Source: Phaeovulum molybdatiresistens
GTDB lineage: Bacteria > Pseudomonadota > Alphaproteobacteria > Rhodobacterales > Rhodobacteraceae
Assembly (NCBI RefSeq): GCF_023544865.1
Contig: NZ_JAMJFX010000012.1
Span: forward strand, 1-64,000
Reading direction: 5' to 3'
DNA: 64,000 nucleotides
A model generated the notes under the pieces. The model was not told the DNA's origin. It did not search any database and saw only the letters and a list, made by a program, of their open reading frames with translations. A program made the translations under genes and the position numbers. Shown here piece by piece: positions 48,231 to 58,291 of this stretch (positions are counted from its first letter, which is position 1; every line of letters begins with the position of its first letter).

Positions 48231-49670
48231 ATGACTTCTGCGGATTTCTCCACGGTCCTGCCGGAATTCCTGCTGGCGGTCTTTGCGATGGCGGCGCTTC
48301 TGGGCGGTGTCTGGACCGGCAAGGACAAGACGGCCGGCGCGATCCTGTGGGCCACGGTCGCCGTGTTCCTGGGCCTTGCGGCCTGGATCGGGCTGAATGG
48401 CGGGCCCGCGCGGGCGGCCTTTGGCGGCATGTTCCTGGATGACGCCTTCGCGCGGTTTTCCAAGGTGGCGGTGCTGTTGTCCGGTGCCGCCGTCCTGGCC
48501 ATGAGCGCGGATTACATGACGCGCCGCGGCCTGTTGCGGTTCGAATATCCCATCCTTGTCGCGCTGGCGGTTGTCGGCATGATGATGATGGTGTCGGCGG
48601 GCGATCTGATCGCGCTTTATATGGGGCTGGAGCTGCAGTCGCTGGCGCTTTACGTCGTGGCCTCGCTGCGCCGCGACAGCGCCAAGTCGTCCGAGGCGGG
48701 GCTGAAATATTTCGTGCTGGGCTCGCTGTCCTCGGGGCTGCTGCTGTATGGTGCCTCGCTGGTTTATGGCTTTGCGGGCACGACGTCCTTTGCCGGGATC
48801 ATCACCGTGGTCGAGGCCGGGCATCTGCCGCTGGGCGTGCTGTTTGGTCTGGTGTTCCTGCTGACGGGTCTGGCGTTCAAGGTGTCGGCGGTGCCGTTCC
48901 ACATGTGGACGCCCGACGTCTATGAAGGCTCGCCCACGCCGGTCACCGCCTTCTTTGCCACCGCGCCCAAGGTGGCGGCAATGGCGCTGCTGGCGCGTCT
49001 GGTGCATGACGCCTTCGGCCAAGTGCCGGGCGAGTGGGGCCAGATCGTGGGCCTGATGGCTGTGGCCTCGATGTTCCTGGGCGCGGTCGCCGCGATCGGC
49101 CAGCGCAACATCAAGCGCCTGATGGCCTATTCCTCGATCGCGCATATGGGCTTTGCGCTGCTGGGCCTGGCCGCGGGCACCGAGGCGGGCGTGCAGGCGA
49201 TGCTGATCTACATGGCGATCTATGTGGCCATGAACATCGGCACCTTCGCCTTCATCCTGTCGATGGAACGCGATGGCCAGCCAGTCACCGATATCGCCGC
49301 GCTGAACCTGTATTCCCGGCGTGAGCCGTTGAAGGCGATGGCGATGCTGGTGCTGCTGTTCAGCCTGGCGGGGGTGCCGCCGATGCTGGGCTTCTTCGCC
49401 AAGTTCGCCGTGCTGAAGGCGGCGCTGGATGCGGGCTATGTCTGGCTGGTGGTGCTGGGGGTGATCGCGTCGGTGATCGGTGCCTTCTACTACCTGCGCA
49501 TCGTCTTCTTCATGTATTTCGGGTCCGAAACCGAGGCGCTGGATACCCGCATGCCGGCGGTGCAATGGGTGCTTTTGATGGCATCCGCGCTGGTGATGAT
49601 CGCGGGCGTGGTCAACCTGTTCGGGGTCGAGGGCGCCGCTGCGGCGGCGGCCAGCGCGCTTGTCCGCTGA
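48231..49670 (+). CDS. nuoN: NADH-quinone oxidoreductase subunit N
   Basis: This 479-aa antiporter-like subunit has [37 protein letters not shown] and [31 protein letters not shown] precedes the ATG at 48231. It closes the complex I set; the TTG start of birA overlaps its final codons. Confidence 0.97.
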   Translation: MTSADFSTVLPEFLLAVFAMAALLGGVWTGKDKTAGAILWATVAVFLGLAAWIGLNGGPARAAFGGMFLDDAFARFSKVAVLLSGAAVLAMSADYMTRRGLLRFEYPILVALAVVGMMMMVSAGDLIALYMGLELQSLALYVVASLRRDSAKSSEAGLKYFVLGSLSSGLLLYGASLVYGFAGTTSFAGIITVVEAGHLPLGVLFGLVFLLTGLAFKVSAVPFHMWTPDVYEGSPTPVTAFFATAPKVAAMALLARLVHDAFGQVPGEWGQIVGLMAVASMFLGAVAAIGQRNIKRLMAYSSIAHMGFALLGLAAGTEAGVQAMLIYMAIYVAMNIGTFAFILSMERDGQPVTDIAALNLYSRREPLKAMAMLVLLFSLAGVPPMLGFFAKFAVLKAALDAGYVWLVVLGVIASVIGAFYYLRIVFFMYFGSETEALDTRMPAVQWVLLMASALVMIAGVVNLFGVEGAAAAAASALVR

Positions 49671-50421
49671 TCCCGCCGACTGGCCCGAGGGCGTGGCGCG
49701 CCACGTCCTGGGCCGGGTCGACAGCACCATGGCCGAGGCCGCCCGCCTGGCCCCGCATCTGTCGGGGCCAGCTTGGGTTTTTGCCCAGGAACAAACCGCC
49801 GCGCGCGGCCGGCGCGGGCGCGACTGGCACATGCCGGTGGGCAATTTCGCGGCGACGCTGGTCCTGCGTCCCAAGGGGGGCCTGCCGCAGGCCGCGCTTT
49901 ATTCCTTTGTCGCGGCCCTTGCGCTGGATGAGGCGCTGGCCCGCGTTGCGGGGCCCGCCGCGGGGCTGGCGATCAAATGGCCCAATGATGTGCTGCTGAA
50001 CGGCGGCAAGGTCGCGGGCATCCTGCTGGAAAGCATCGGGTCAGGGGCCAGCCTGTCACATCTGGCCATCGGCATCGGCGTGAACCTGGCCGAGGCGCCC
50101 GATCCGGGCCTGCTGGAACCCGGCGCCGTTGCCCCGGTCAGCCTGCGCGGCGAAACCGGCCTGTCCATCCCGCCCGAGGATTTCCTGCCGATCCTGGCGC
50201 AGGCCTTTGCCCGCTGGCAGGGGCAGCTAGAGACCTGGGGCTTCGGCCCGATCCGCACCGCCTGGCTGGCGCGCGCCGCGCGCATCGGTCAGCGCATCCT
50301 GGCGCGCACCGGCCACGAAACCCATGAAGGCATCTTTGAAACCATCGACGACAGCGGCGCGATGATCCTGCAGACGGCAAAGGGCCGCCTGCCGATCGCC
50401 GCGGGCGATATCTTTTTCTGA
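49660..50421 (+). CDS. birA: Biotin--[acetyl-CoA-carboxylase] ligase
   Basis: This 253-aa class I biotin protein ligase lacks the N-terminal DNA-binding domain of E. coli BirA, so it probably does not regulate. Motifs are [16 protein letters not shown] (biotinyl-AMP loop), [19 protein letters not shown] and [10 protein letters not shown]. The start is a TTG overlapping the nuoN end by 11 bases with no clear ribosome site, implying coupling to nuoN. Substrates would include the acetyl-CoA carboxylase carrier and MccA here. Confidence 0.92.
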   Translation: MSADPADWPEGVARHVLGRVDSTMAEAARLAPHLSGPAWVFAQEQTAARGRRGRDWHMPVGNFAATLVLRPKGGLPQAALYSFVAALALDEALARVAGPAAGLAIKWPNDVLLNGGKVAGILLESIGSGASLSHLAIGIGVNLAEAPDPGLLEPGAVAPVSLRGETGLSIPPEDFLPILAQAFARWQGQLETWGFGPIRTAWLARAARIGQRILARTGHETHEGIFETIDDSGAMILQTAKGRLPIAAGDIFF

Positions 50422-50433
50422 AGGGGGCGGGAC

Positions 50434-51210
50434 ATGCTGTTGTGCATCGACTGCGGCAACACCAACACGGTCTTTTCGATCTGGGACGGGTCGGATTTCA
50501 TCGCCACCTGGCGCATCTCGACCGATCATCGGCGCACGGCGGATGAATATTTCGTCTGGCTGTCCACGCTGAAAGGCCTGAACCGGATCGAGGCCGATGT
50601 GACCGAGGCGATCATTTCCTCGACCGTGCCGCGGGTGGTGTTCAACCTGCGTGTGCTGTGCGATCGCTATTTCAACTGTCGGCCGCTGGTGGTGGGCAAG
50701 CCGGAATGCGCGCTGCCCGTGGCCCCGCGCGTCGATGTCGGCACGACGGTGGGCCCGGACCGGCTGGTGAACACGGTGGCGGGCTTTGACCGGCATGGCG
50801 GCGATATCATCGTGGTCGATTTCGGCACCGCCACCACCTTCGACGTGGTCGCCCCCGATGGCGCCTATATCGGCGGGGTGATCGCGCCGGGCGTCAACCT
50901 GAGCCTTGAGGCCCTGCACATGGCCGCCGCCGCGCTGCCGCATGTGGATGTGACCCATCCCGCGCAGGTGGTGGGAACGAATACGGTGGCCTGTATTCAA
51001 TCTGGCGTCTATTGGGGCTATATCGGGCTGGTGGAAGGCATCGTCCGCCAGATCCGCCGCGAACGCGACCGCCCGATGAAGGTGATCGCCACCGGCGGCC
51101 TGGCGCGGCTGTTCGAACAGGGCTTTGACCTGTTTGACCGCGTCGAGGATGACCTGACCATGCACGGGCTGCGGCTCATCAACGATTACAACAAGGAACT
51201 GAGCGCGTGA
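50434..51210 (+). CDS. coaX: Type III pantothenate kinase
   Basis: This 258-aa kinase starts MLLCIDCGNTNTVFSIWDG and has VGPDRLVNTVAGF, VVDFGTATTFDVV (Asp base) and IAPGVNLSLEALH. It phosphorylates pantothenate, the first CoA biosynthesis step. AAGGGGGCGGG precedes the ATG. It overlaps rnj by GTGA. Confidence 0.95.
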   Translation: MLLCIDCGNTNTVFSIWDGSDFIATWRISTDHRRTADEYFVWLSTLKGLNRIEADVTEAIISSTVPRVVFNLRVLCDRYFNCRPLVVGKPECALPVAPRVDVGTTVGPDRLVNTVAGFDRHGGDIIVVDFGTATTFDVVAPDGAYIGGVIAPGVNLSLEALHMAAAALPHVDVTHPAQVVGTNTVACIQSGVYWGYIGLVEGIVRQIRRERDRPMKVIATGGLARLFEQGFDLFDRVEDDLTMHGLRLINDYNKELSA

Positions 51211-52883
51211 AAGAGCGTCTGATCTATCTTCCGCTCGGCGGGGCCGGCGAAATCGGCATGAATGCCTATGTCTATGGCTATGGGCCCGAGGGCAAGGAAC
51301 GGCTGATCGTGGTCGATCTGGGCGTGACCTTTCCCGACATGGACGGCTCGCCCGGGGTGGACCTGATTATGGCCGATATCGCCTGGCTGGCGGAAAACGC
51401 CGACCGGATTGAGGCGATCTTCATCACCCACGCGCATGAGGACCATATCGGCGCGCTGCCACATTACTGGCCGCGGCTGAAAAAGGACATCTACGCGCGG
51501 CGCTTCACCGCCCGCATCGGCGAGATGAAGCTGGAAGAGGCGGGCCTGCCCACCGATGCGATCCGCGTGGTCGAACCGCGCCCCCAGGTGATCGAGGCTG
51601 GGCCCTTCAAGGTGCAATTCGTGCCGGTGTCGCATTCCATCCCCGAAAGCTCGGCGCTGGTGATCGACACGCCGGCCGGGCGCGTGGTGCATTCGGGCGA
51701 TTTCAAGCTGGATGGCAATCCGGTGGTGGGCGAGGCCTTTGACCCGATCCTGTGGCATGACATTGCCAAGGAAGGGCAGGGGGTCAAGGTGCTGACCTGC
51801 GATTCCACCAATGTCTTCACCCCCCATCCCGGCCGGTCCGAGGCGACGCTGGCCACGCCGCTGACCGAACTGATCGCTGCCCAGGAAGGCATGGTGGTGG
51901 CGACCACCTTTGCGTCAAACGTGGCGCGGCTGAAAACCCTGGCCGAGGCGGGGCGGGCGGCGGGCCGCTCGATCTGCCTGTTGGGGCGGGCGATGAAGAA
52001 GATGGTCACCGCGGCCCAGGAAACCGGCGTTCTGACCGGCTTTCCCAGCACTGTGACGCCCGAACAGGCGGCGGAAATCCCGCGTGAAAACCTGATGCTG
52101 ATCGTCACCGGCAGCCAGGGCGAACGCCGCGCGGCCTCGGCCCAGCTGAGCCGGGGCAAGTATCTGGGCCTTGAAATGCGCGAGGGCGATACCTTCCTGT
52201 TTTCCTCGAAGACGATCCCGGGCAATGAACGCGGCGTCATCCGCATCATGAACGCGTTTTCGGAAATGGGCGTCGAGGTGATCGACGATCGCGGCGGGCT
52301 GTACCACGTGTCCGGCCATGCCAACCGCCCCGATCTTGAGGCGGTGCAGGAACTGCTGCGTCCGCAAATTCTGATCCCGATGCATGGCGAACACCGCCAC
52401 CTGCGCGAACATGCCAAGATCGCCCAGTCCAAGGGCATCGCCGCCGAAGTGGCCACCAATGGCACGATGATCGACCTGACCGGCGCCGCGCCCAAGGTGG
52501 TGGAATATATCGAGGCCGGGCGCACCTATCTGGATGGCAACGTTCTGATCGGCGCGATGGATGGCGTGGTGCGCGACCGGATCCGCATGGCGCTGAACGG
52601 TCATGTGCTGGTCACCGTCATCATCGACGAAGAGGATATGCCGCTGGGCGATGCCTGGGTTGAGATGATGGGCCTGCCGCCCCGGGGCCGCAACGGCGCC
52701 GATGTGGCCGGCGTGATCGAGGAGGAACTGGCCACCTTCCTGGAACGCGCCAGCGCCAAGGTCATCGCCAATGACGCCAAGATGGACGAGGCGATCCGCC
52801 GCATCGTCCGCCAGGTGACGATGGAGGAAATCGGCAAGAAGCCCGAGGTCACCGTGGTCGTCTCGCGCCTGATCGCCGAGTGA
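51207..52883 (+). CDS. rnj: Ribonuclease J
   Basis: This 558-aa metallo-beta-lactamase/beta-CASP RNase has the catalytic HAHEDH (75-80), a later HSIPESSALVIDT region, and beta-CASP motifs such as VSGHANR-like HVSGHANRPD and MHGEHRHLREHA. It degrades and processes RNA from the 5' end. It begins with GTG overlapping coaX. birA-coaX-rnj is a common alphaproteobacterial order after nuo. Confidence 0.95.
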   Translation: MKERLIYLPLGGAGEIGMNAYVYGYGPEGKERLIVVDLGVTFPDMDGSPGVDLIMADIAWLAENADRIEAIFITHAHEDHIGALPHYWPRLKKDIYARRFTARIGEMKLEEAGLPTDAIRVVEPRPQVIEAGPFKVQFVPVSHSIPESSALVIDTPAGRVVHSGDFKLDGNPVVGEAFDPILWHDIAKEGQGVKVLTCDSTNVFTPHPGRSEATLATPLTELIAAQEGMVVATTFASNVARLKTLAEAGRAAGRSICLLGRAMKKMVTAAQETGVLTGFPSTVTPEQAAEIPRENLMLIVTGSQGERRAASAQLSRGKYLGLEMREGDTFLFSSKTIPGNERGVIRIMNAFSEMGVEVIDDRGGLYHVSGHANRPDLEAVQELLRPQILIPMHGEHRHLREHAKIAQSKGIAAEVATNGTMIDLTGAAPKVVEYIEAGRTYLDGNVLIGAMDGVVRDRIRMALNGHVLVTVIIDEEDMPLGDAWVEMMGLPPRGRNGADVAGVIEEELATFLERASAKVIANDAKMDEAIRRIVRQVTMEEIGKKPEVTVVVSRLIAE

Positions 52884-52899
52884 TCTGGCTCAAAAGATG

Positions 52900-52931
52900 A
52901 AAGGCGGTCGCTGCGCGCGGCCGCCTTTTTC
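52900..52931 (+). terminator. Terminator after rnj
   Basis: AAAGGCGG pairs with CCGCCTTT across a GC-rich loop and is followed by T residues (TTTTTCTTTC). It lies 17 bases past the rnj stop and closes the nuo-birA-coaX-rnj transcript. Confidence 0.85.
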
Positions 52932-52998
52932 TTTCTGGGCTTGATGCAAGGGACGGCTGGTCTAAGCTTGCCGGGTAATGAGTATCAGCGAGGTTTGA

Positions 52999-53586
52999 AT
53001 GAAACGGATTGCGGCTGCGGTGCTGGTGGCGTGGGGCGCGGGGGCCGCCTTTGGCGATGTCCCCGCACTTTCCCCCGCGCATGATACGACGATCAGCTAC
53101 AACATGCAGGGCACCCGGGTCCGGGATGGCGTCACGCGGGATATCCCCTACAGTAAAACGCGTTACACGGGATATTTCGCCACAACCGGGGCCTCGGTCA
53201 CCAGCGAGATGGGCCAACCGGCGCTTTTGCGCCCCGACCTGGGGCGGCGCTATTTCGGCACACTGGACCCGCAGGGCCGGTTCATTGTGGTTCTCGAGGA
53301 TGATCTGTCCTTCACGACGCTCGATATCTACCGCGAGGATCTGGAAGAAGCCGGGGCCGACACGGTCGCCGGAGAGGCCTGTACCGTCTGGACCGCCGCG
53401 ATCCCGCCCAAACACCCGAGGGAGGCCGCGTCGGAGGCAGAGTTCTGCGTGACCGAGGATGGGCTGATGCTGCGAGCCCGCATCACCTCGATCCTGGGTG
53501 CAAATGAAACGCGGGTGATGCTGATCGAGGCGACCGACGTCACGCGCGGGCCGATCCCGGCAAGCTATTTCGAACCGGTCAAATGA
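52999..53586 (+). CDS. Exported protein of unknown function
   Basis: This 195-aa protein has a signal peptide (about 19 residues, AGAAFGDVPA). The mature part seems beta-rich and has one probable disulfide pair (GEACTVW and AEFCVTED). Periplasmic. Stretches like LSPAHDTTISYNMQGTRVRD and VTRDIPYSKTRYTGYF recur in Rhodobacteraceae hypothetical proteins, but I do not recognise a domain. It ends facing the DEAD-box gene with a shared terminator. Confidence 0.65.
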   Translation: MKRIAAAVLVAWGAGAAFGDVPALSPAHDTTISYNMQGTRVRDGVTRDIPYSKTRYTGYFATTGASVTSEMGQPALLRPDLGRRYFGTLDPQGRFIVVLEDDLSFTTLDIYREDLEEAGADTVAGEACTVWTAAIPPKHPREAASEAEFCVTEDGLMLRARITSILGANETRVMLIEATDVTRGPIPASYFEPVK

Positions 53587-53618
53587 AAAACCCCGCCGGG
53601 GCAGCACCGGCGGGGTTC
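53585..53618 (-). terminator. Terminator of the DEAD-box gene (possibly bidirectional)
   Basis: AACCCCGCCGG (53590-53600) pairs with CCGGCGGGGTT (53608-53618). Read leftward it ends in five T residues. It lies 20 bases past the helicase stop and 4 bases past the opposing gene's stop. Confidence 0.8.
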
Positions 53619-53637
53619 CTGTTCATGGCGTAAAGGC

Positions 53638-55203
53638 TCAGGCCTCGCCGACTTCGCTATCCTCAGGCTCAACCGCGGGGGCCGAGGGGCGGAAGCTGCG
53701 CAGGATGAAATCCGGCACATGGTCGCCCATGCCAACCACCACCGGCCCGTTGTCGCGGTCGCGGCGATAGCCGCGTTCACGCCGGTCTTCGCGGCGATCT
53801 TCACGCCGGTCTTCGCGGCGGTCGTCCCGACGTTCCTCATGGCGTTCTTCGCGGCGCTCTTCCCGGCGGGGGGCCTCGACCAGCGGTTCCGCGACCGGCT
53901 CGATGATCGGGGCGGCGGCAACGGCGGCCTCTTTCGGGGCGCGTTCGCCGCGGTCGCGATCACGGCCACCGCGCGCGCGTGAACGGCCGCCACGGGCACC
54001 GCGCTCTTCCTCGCGTTCGCGGGGGGGGCGCTGCGCGGCCTCTGACACCTCGAAGCCTTCGGGCGCATCGACGCGCGGGATTGGCTGTTTCACCAGCGCT
54101 TCAATCGCCGACAGGTATTTGTCATCGGCGGGCGTCGCGATCGTATAGGCGGTGCCCAGACGGCCCGCGCGGCCCGTGCGGCCGATGCGGTGCACATAAT
54201 CTTCGGCGTGGCTGGGCACGTCGAAGTTGAACACATGGCTGACCGCCGGAATGTCCAGGCCCCGCGCCGCCACGTCAGACGCCACAAGGAAGCGCAGCGA
54301 GCCATCGCGGAACCCGTCCAGCGTGCGCATCCGCTGGCTTTGGTCCAGGTCGCCATGGATCGGGGCTGCGTCAAAGCCATGCGTTTTCAGCGACTTGGCG
54401 ACGATGTCCACCTCGGTCTTGCGGTTGCAGAAGATGATCGCGTTGGTGCAGGCCTCACCCTCCGAGGTGATGATCGCGCGCAGCAATTCACGTTTCTGCT
54501 TGGCCGCCTGATCGCGGCGCGTCGGCGTCAGCGCGATCAGCCGCTGGGTGATGGTTTCCGAGGTGGTGGCCTGGCGCGCGACCTCGATCCGGGCGGGGGC
54601 GTGCAGGAAGGTGTTGGTGATCCGCTCAATCTCGGGCGCCATCGTGGCGCTGAAGAACAGCGTTTGCCGGGTGAAGGGGGTCAGCTGGAAGATCCGCTCG
54701 ATATCCGGGATGAAGCCCATGTCGAGCATCCGGTCGGCTTCGTCCACGACCATGATCTGCACGCCGTTCAGCAACAGCTTGCCGCGTTCGAAATGGTCCA
54801 GCAGCCGGCCGGGCGTGGCGATCAGCACGTCGACGCCACGGTCGATCAGCTTGTCCTGTTCGCCAAAGCTGACCCCGCCGATCAACAGCGCCTTCGTCAG
54901 CTTGGTGTTCTTGGCATAGATGTCGAAGTTTTCCGCCACCTGGGCCGCCAGTTCGCGCGTCGGGCACAGCACCAGGCTGCGCGGCATCCGCGCCCGCGCC
55001 CGGCCCTTGGCCAAAAGCGTGATCATCGGCAGCGTGAAGGACGCGGTCTTGCCGGTCCCGGTCTGGGCGATGCCCAGCACATCCTTGCCTTCCAGCGCGG
55101 GGGGAATGGCGCCGGCCTGGATCGGGGTCGGGGTTTCGTAGCCGGCATCGGCAATGGCGGAAAGGACCTTGGGGTCCAGTTTCAGATCAGAGAACTTGGT
55201 CAT
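53638..55203 (-). CDS. DEAD-box ATP-dependent RNA helicase
   Basis: This 521-aa RhlE/DeaD-like helicase has Q motif, Walker A AQTGTGKTAS, PTRELA, VVDEADRML (DEAD), SATMAPEI (SAT), IIFCNRKT, VASDVAARGLD and HRIGRTGRAG. The C-terminal tail of about 130 residues has charged Arg/Asp/Glu repeats around EERREERHEERRDDRRED, probably RNA-binding or protein-binding. Start at 55203; the longer open frame to 55278 is not supported. Divergent from argS. Confidence 0.93.
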   Translation of the reverse strand: MTKFSDLKLDPKVLSAIADAGYETPTPIQAGAIPPALEGKDVLGIAQTGTGKTASFTLPMITLLAKGRARARMPRSLVLCPTRELAAQVAENFDIYAKNTKLTKALLIGGVSFGEQDKLIDRGVDVLIATPGRLLDHFERGKLLLNGVQIMVVDEADRMLDMGFIPDIERIFQLTPFTRQTLFFSATMAPEIERITNTFLHAPARIEVARQATTSETITQRLIALTPTRRDQAAKQKRELLRAIITSEGEACTNAIIFCNRKTEVDIVAKSLKTHGFDAAPIHGDLDQSQRMRTLDGFRDGSLRFLVASDVAARGLDIPAVSHVFNFDVPSHAEDYVHRIGRTGRAGRLGTAYTIATPADDKYLSAIEALVKQPIPRVDAPEGFEVSEAAQRPPREREEERGARGGRSRARGGRDRDRGERAPKEAAVAAAPIIEPVAEPLVEAPRREERREERHEERRDDRREDRREDRREDRRERGYRRDRDNGPVVVGMGDHVPDFILRSFRPSAPAVEPEDSEVGEA

Positions 55204-55395
55204 CAGCGTCCTAATGTGCGGTATCGGACCGCAGGGTGAAGGGACGCGGGTATCGGGCGCCCCGTGGCATCCCGCCAAATGCGGGTGCAGGTCCCCTACT
55301 GCATCCGGGGAAAAAGGTCAATCTTCGTGGATGTGGCCCGGCATTGACGGCAGGGCCGCGCTCTGGCAGGGGAAGAACAGGAATAGGATGGACCC

Positions 55396-57141
55396 ATGAA
55401 CCTCTTTGCCGATATTCGCGCGGCGGTGATTTCCGCGCTGGAAGACATGGTGGCGGCGGGCGACCTGCCGTCCGGTCTTGATATGTCCAATGTCGCGGTT
55501 GAACCGCCGCGCGATGCGCTGCATGGCGATATGGCGACCAATGCCGCGATGGTGCTGGCCAAGCCCGCCGGCAAGCCCCCGCGCGCCATCGCCGAGGCGC
55601 TGGCCGCCCGGCTGGCCGCCGATCACCGCATCGACAGCGCCGAAGTGGCGGGGCCGGGCTTTCTGAACCTGCGCCTGTCGGCCCTGGTTTGGGACGGGGT
55701 GTGCCGCGCGGCGCTGTTGCAGGGGCGCGCCTTCGGGCGGTCGACCCTGGGGCAGGGGGCCAAGGTCAATGTCGAATTCGTCTCGGCCAACCCGACGGGT
55801 CCGATGCATGTGGGCCATACCCGCGGCGCGGTCTTTGGCGATGCGCTGGCGGCCCTGCTGGATTACGCGGGCTATGACGTCACGCGCGAATATTACATCA
55901 ACGACGGCGGCGCGCAGGTCGATGTGCTGGCGCGCTCGGCCTATGAACGCTACCGCGAGGCCAATGGCCTGGAGCCTGAAATCCGCGAAGGCCTGTATCC
56001 CGGTGACTATCTGATCCCGGTGGGTGAGGCGCTGAAGGCGAAATATGGCGATAGCCTGCTGGACAAGCCCGAAGCCGAATGGCTGGCCGATCTGCGCACC
56101 TTCGCCACCGAACGCATGATGGACATGATCCGTGAGGATCTGGCCTGTCTGGGCGTCACGATGGACGTCTATTCCAGCGAAAAGGCGCTTTACGGCACCG
56201 GCCAGATCGAGGCCGCGCTGGAAGAACTGCGCGCCCAGGGCCTGATCTATGAAGGCGTGCTGGAACCGCCCAAGGGCAAGCTGCCCGAGGATTGGGAAGA
56301 ACGTGAACAGACGCTGTTCCGGTCCACCGCCTTTGGCGATGATGTGGACCGCCCGGTGATGAAATCGGACGGCAGCTGGACCTATTTCGCGCCCGATATC
56401 GCCTATCACTATGACAAGGTGAAGCGCGGCTTTGACATGCTGATCGACGTGCTGGGCGCGGACCACGGCGGCTATGTCAAGCGGATGAAGGCCGCTGTTG
56501 CGGCGCTGTCGGGTGGCCGCGTGCCGCTGGACATCAAGCTGATCCAGCTGGTCAAGCTGTTCAAGAACGGCGAGCCCTTCAAGATGTCCAAGCGCGCGGG
56601 CACGTTCGTCACGCTGCGCGACGTCGTCGAACAGGCCGGTGCCGATGTGACCCGCTTTGTCATGCTGACGCGCAAGAATGACGCGGCGCTGGATTTCGAC
56701 TTTGCCAAGGTTCTGGAACAGTCCAAGGACAACCCGGTCTTCTACGTCCAGTATGCCCATGCGCGGGTCTGTTCGGTGCTGCGCAAGGCGGTCGAGATGG
56801 GGGTGGATGTGTCCGATGCCGCCCTGTCGCAGGCCGATCTGACACGCAACCGCCACGAGGCCGAGGTGGCCCTTGCCAAGAAGATCGCCGAATGGCCGCG
56901 GCTGGTGGAAATCGCCGCGCGCGCGAACGAACCGCATCGCGTGGCCTTCTACCTGTATGAACTGGCGTCCGATCTGCATTCGCTGTGGAACCGCGGCAAT
57001 GACGATCCGTCGCTGCGCTTCCTGCAAGATGGCGATCTGGCCGCCACATCGGCGAAAATCGCGCTGGCCCGGGCCACGGCCGTTGTTATTTCCGCCGGTC
57101 TTGGTATTCTTGGCGTGACCCCCGCGGAAGAGATGCGCTGA
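55396..57141 (+). CDS. argS: Arginyl-tRNA synthetase
   Basis: This 581-aa class I synthetase has the HIGH-type [33 protein letters not shown], and a C-terminal DALR anticodon-binding domain ([22 protein letters not shown]). Start at 55396; the upstream 192-bp divergent gap to the helicase shows no other gene. The next gene begins 86 bases later. Confidence 0.98.
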   Translation: MNLFADIRAAVISALEDMVAAGDLPSGLDMSNVAVEPPRDALHGDMATNAAMVLAKPAGKPPRAIAEALAARLAADHRIDSAEVAGPGFLNLRLSALVWDGVCRAALLQGRAFGRSTLGQGAKVNVEFVSANPTGPMHVGHTRGAVFGDALAALLDYAGYDVTREYYINDGGAQVDVLARSAYERYREANGLEPEIREGLYPGDYLIPVGEALKAKYGDSLLDKPEAEWLADLRTFATERMMDMIREDLACLGVTMDVYSSEKALYGTGQIEAALEELRAQGLIYEGVLEPPKGKLPEDWEEREQTLFRSTAFGDDVDRPVMKSDGSWTYFAPDIAYHYDKVKRGFDMLIDVLGADHGGYVKRMKAAVAALSGGRVPLDIKLIQLVKLFKNGEPFKMSKRAGTFVTLRDVVEQAGADVTRFVMLTRKNDAALDFDFAKVLEQSKDNPVFYVQYAHARVCSVLRKAVEMGVDVSDAALSQADLTRNRHEAEVALAKKIAEWPRLVEIAARANEPHRVAFYLYELASDLHSLWNRGNDDPSLRFLQDGDLAATSAKIALARATAVVISAGLGILGVTPAEEMR

Positions 57142-57226
57142 GAACGCACCGCCCGGGGCCAGACAGGCAGGGCGGGGCGACCCGCCCCTCAACGGCAGAC
57201 CGGGTCCACCCGGCGATGAGGCGAGC

Positions 57227-58291
57227 ATGGCAAGCATCCATTACCGTGACAGCGGATCCTGGCGGCATGAACAGGCCACCGATCCCGCGCCGATGATGTC
57301 CGAAGGGATGCGGGGCGAGGGGATCAGGGGCGTCGTGGCCCCGGTGTCGCGCTGGGTTCACTATGCCGGTGCGCTGACCAGTGTCGCGCTGGTCGCGGGG
57401 CTGGGGGTCTGGGGCTACAAGCTGGCGGTGCGCGATCTGGCCGGGGTGCCGGTGATCCGCGCGATGGATGGGCCCGCGCGCATTGCACCTGACGATCCGG
57501 GCGGCGATCTGGCCCGCCATGTCGGCCTGTCGGTCAATGCGGTGGCCGCCCATGGCACCGCGGCGCCCGCGCCCGATCAGGTGGTTCTGGCGCCTCAGCC
57601 GGGCGCGCTGATGCCCGATGATGCGCCGATGGCCACGCTGGTCCCGCCAAGCGCGCCGGTCGCGTCGGAAGTCGCCGAAGCATCGCCCGAAACCATGACC
57701 ACCGCCGCCATGCCGGTGCCCGACAGCCTGGCCATCCCGGCGCCGGGCGCCAACGCCCAAGGCTTCAGCGCCGAGGCCGCCGCCGCGCAGGCACTTGCCG
57801 ACAGCCTGGCGCAGGCGGCAGAGCCCGCCGCCGAAGACGACCCCGAGGCAGGGGCGGATCTGACCGCGACCGAAACGGCCGCGCTGCCGGCGATCCCCGA
57901 CAGCGTGCCGGGCGTGGCACGCTCGCCCCGGCCCCAGGCCCGGCCCGCCCGCGACATGATCGCCGAGGCGGCCGCGCGCGCCGTGGCCGAAGCCATGGCC
58001 GAGCCCGCCGCGCTGGATGTCGATCCCGACAGCTTGCCCGCGGGCACCCGTCTGGTGCAGCTGGGCGCCTTCGACGCGCCCGGCGATGCACGCGGCGAAT
58101 GGGACCGGGTCGCGGACCGCTTTGCCAGCCTGATGGCCGGCAAGCGCCGTGTCATCCAAGAGGCAAGCTCGGGCGGGCGCACCTTCTACCGGCTGCGGGT
58201 CGAGGGCTTTGCCGATGTGGCCGATGCGCGCCGCTTCTGCGCGGCGCTTCTGGCCGAACAGGTCAACTGCATCCCCGCGCAGGTGCGCTGA
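57227..58291 (+). CDS. SPOR-domain cell-division-associated protein
   Basis: This 354-aa bitopic membrane protein has a short cytoplasmic N-terminus, TM at about 46-64, a long Pro/Ala-rich periplasmic linker and a C-terminal SPOR domain (TRLVQLGAFDAPGDARGEWD, FYRLRVEGFADVADARRFC). SPOR domains bind denuded peptidoglycan at septa. The ATG of the nagZ-like gene overlaps its stop, linking cell-wall binding and cell-wall cleavage. Confidence 0.88.
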   Translation: MASIHYRDSGSWRHEQATDPAPMMSEGMRGEGIRGVVAPVSRWVHYAGALTSVALVAGLGVWGYKLAVRDLAGVPVIRAMDGPARIAPDDPGGDLARHVGLSVNAVAAHGTAAPAPDQVVLAPQPGALMPDDAPMATLVPPSAPVASEVAEASPETMTTAAMPVPDSLAIPAPGANAQGFSAEAAAAQALADSLAQAAEPAAEDDPEAGADLTATETAALPAIPDSVPGVARSPRPQARPARDMIAEAAARAVAEAMAEPAALDVDPDSLPAGTRLVQLGAFDAPGDARGEWDRVADRFASLMAGKRRVIQEASSGGRTFYRLRVEGFADVADARRFCAALLAEQVNCIPAQVR

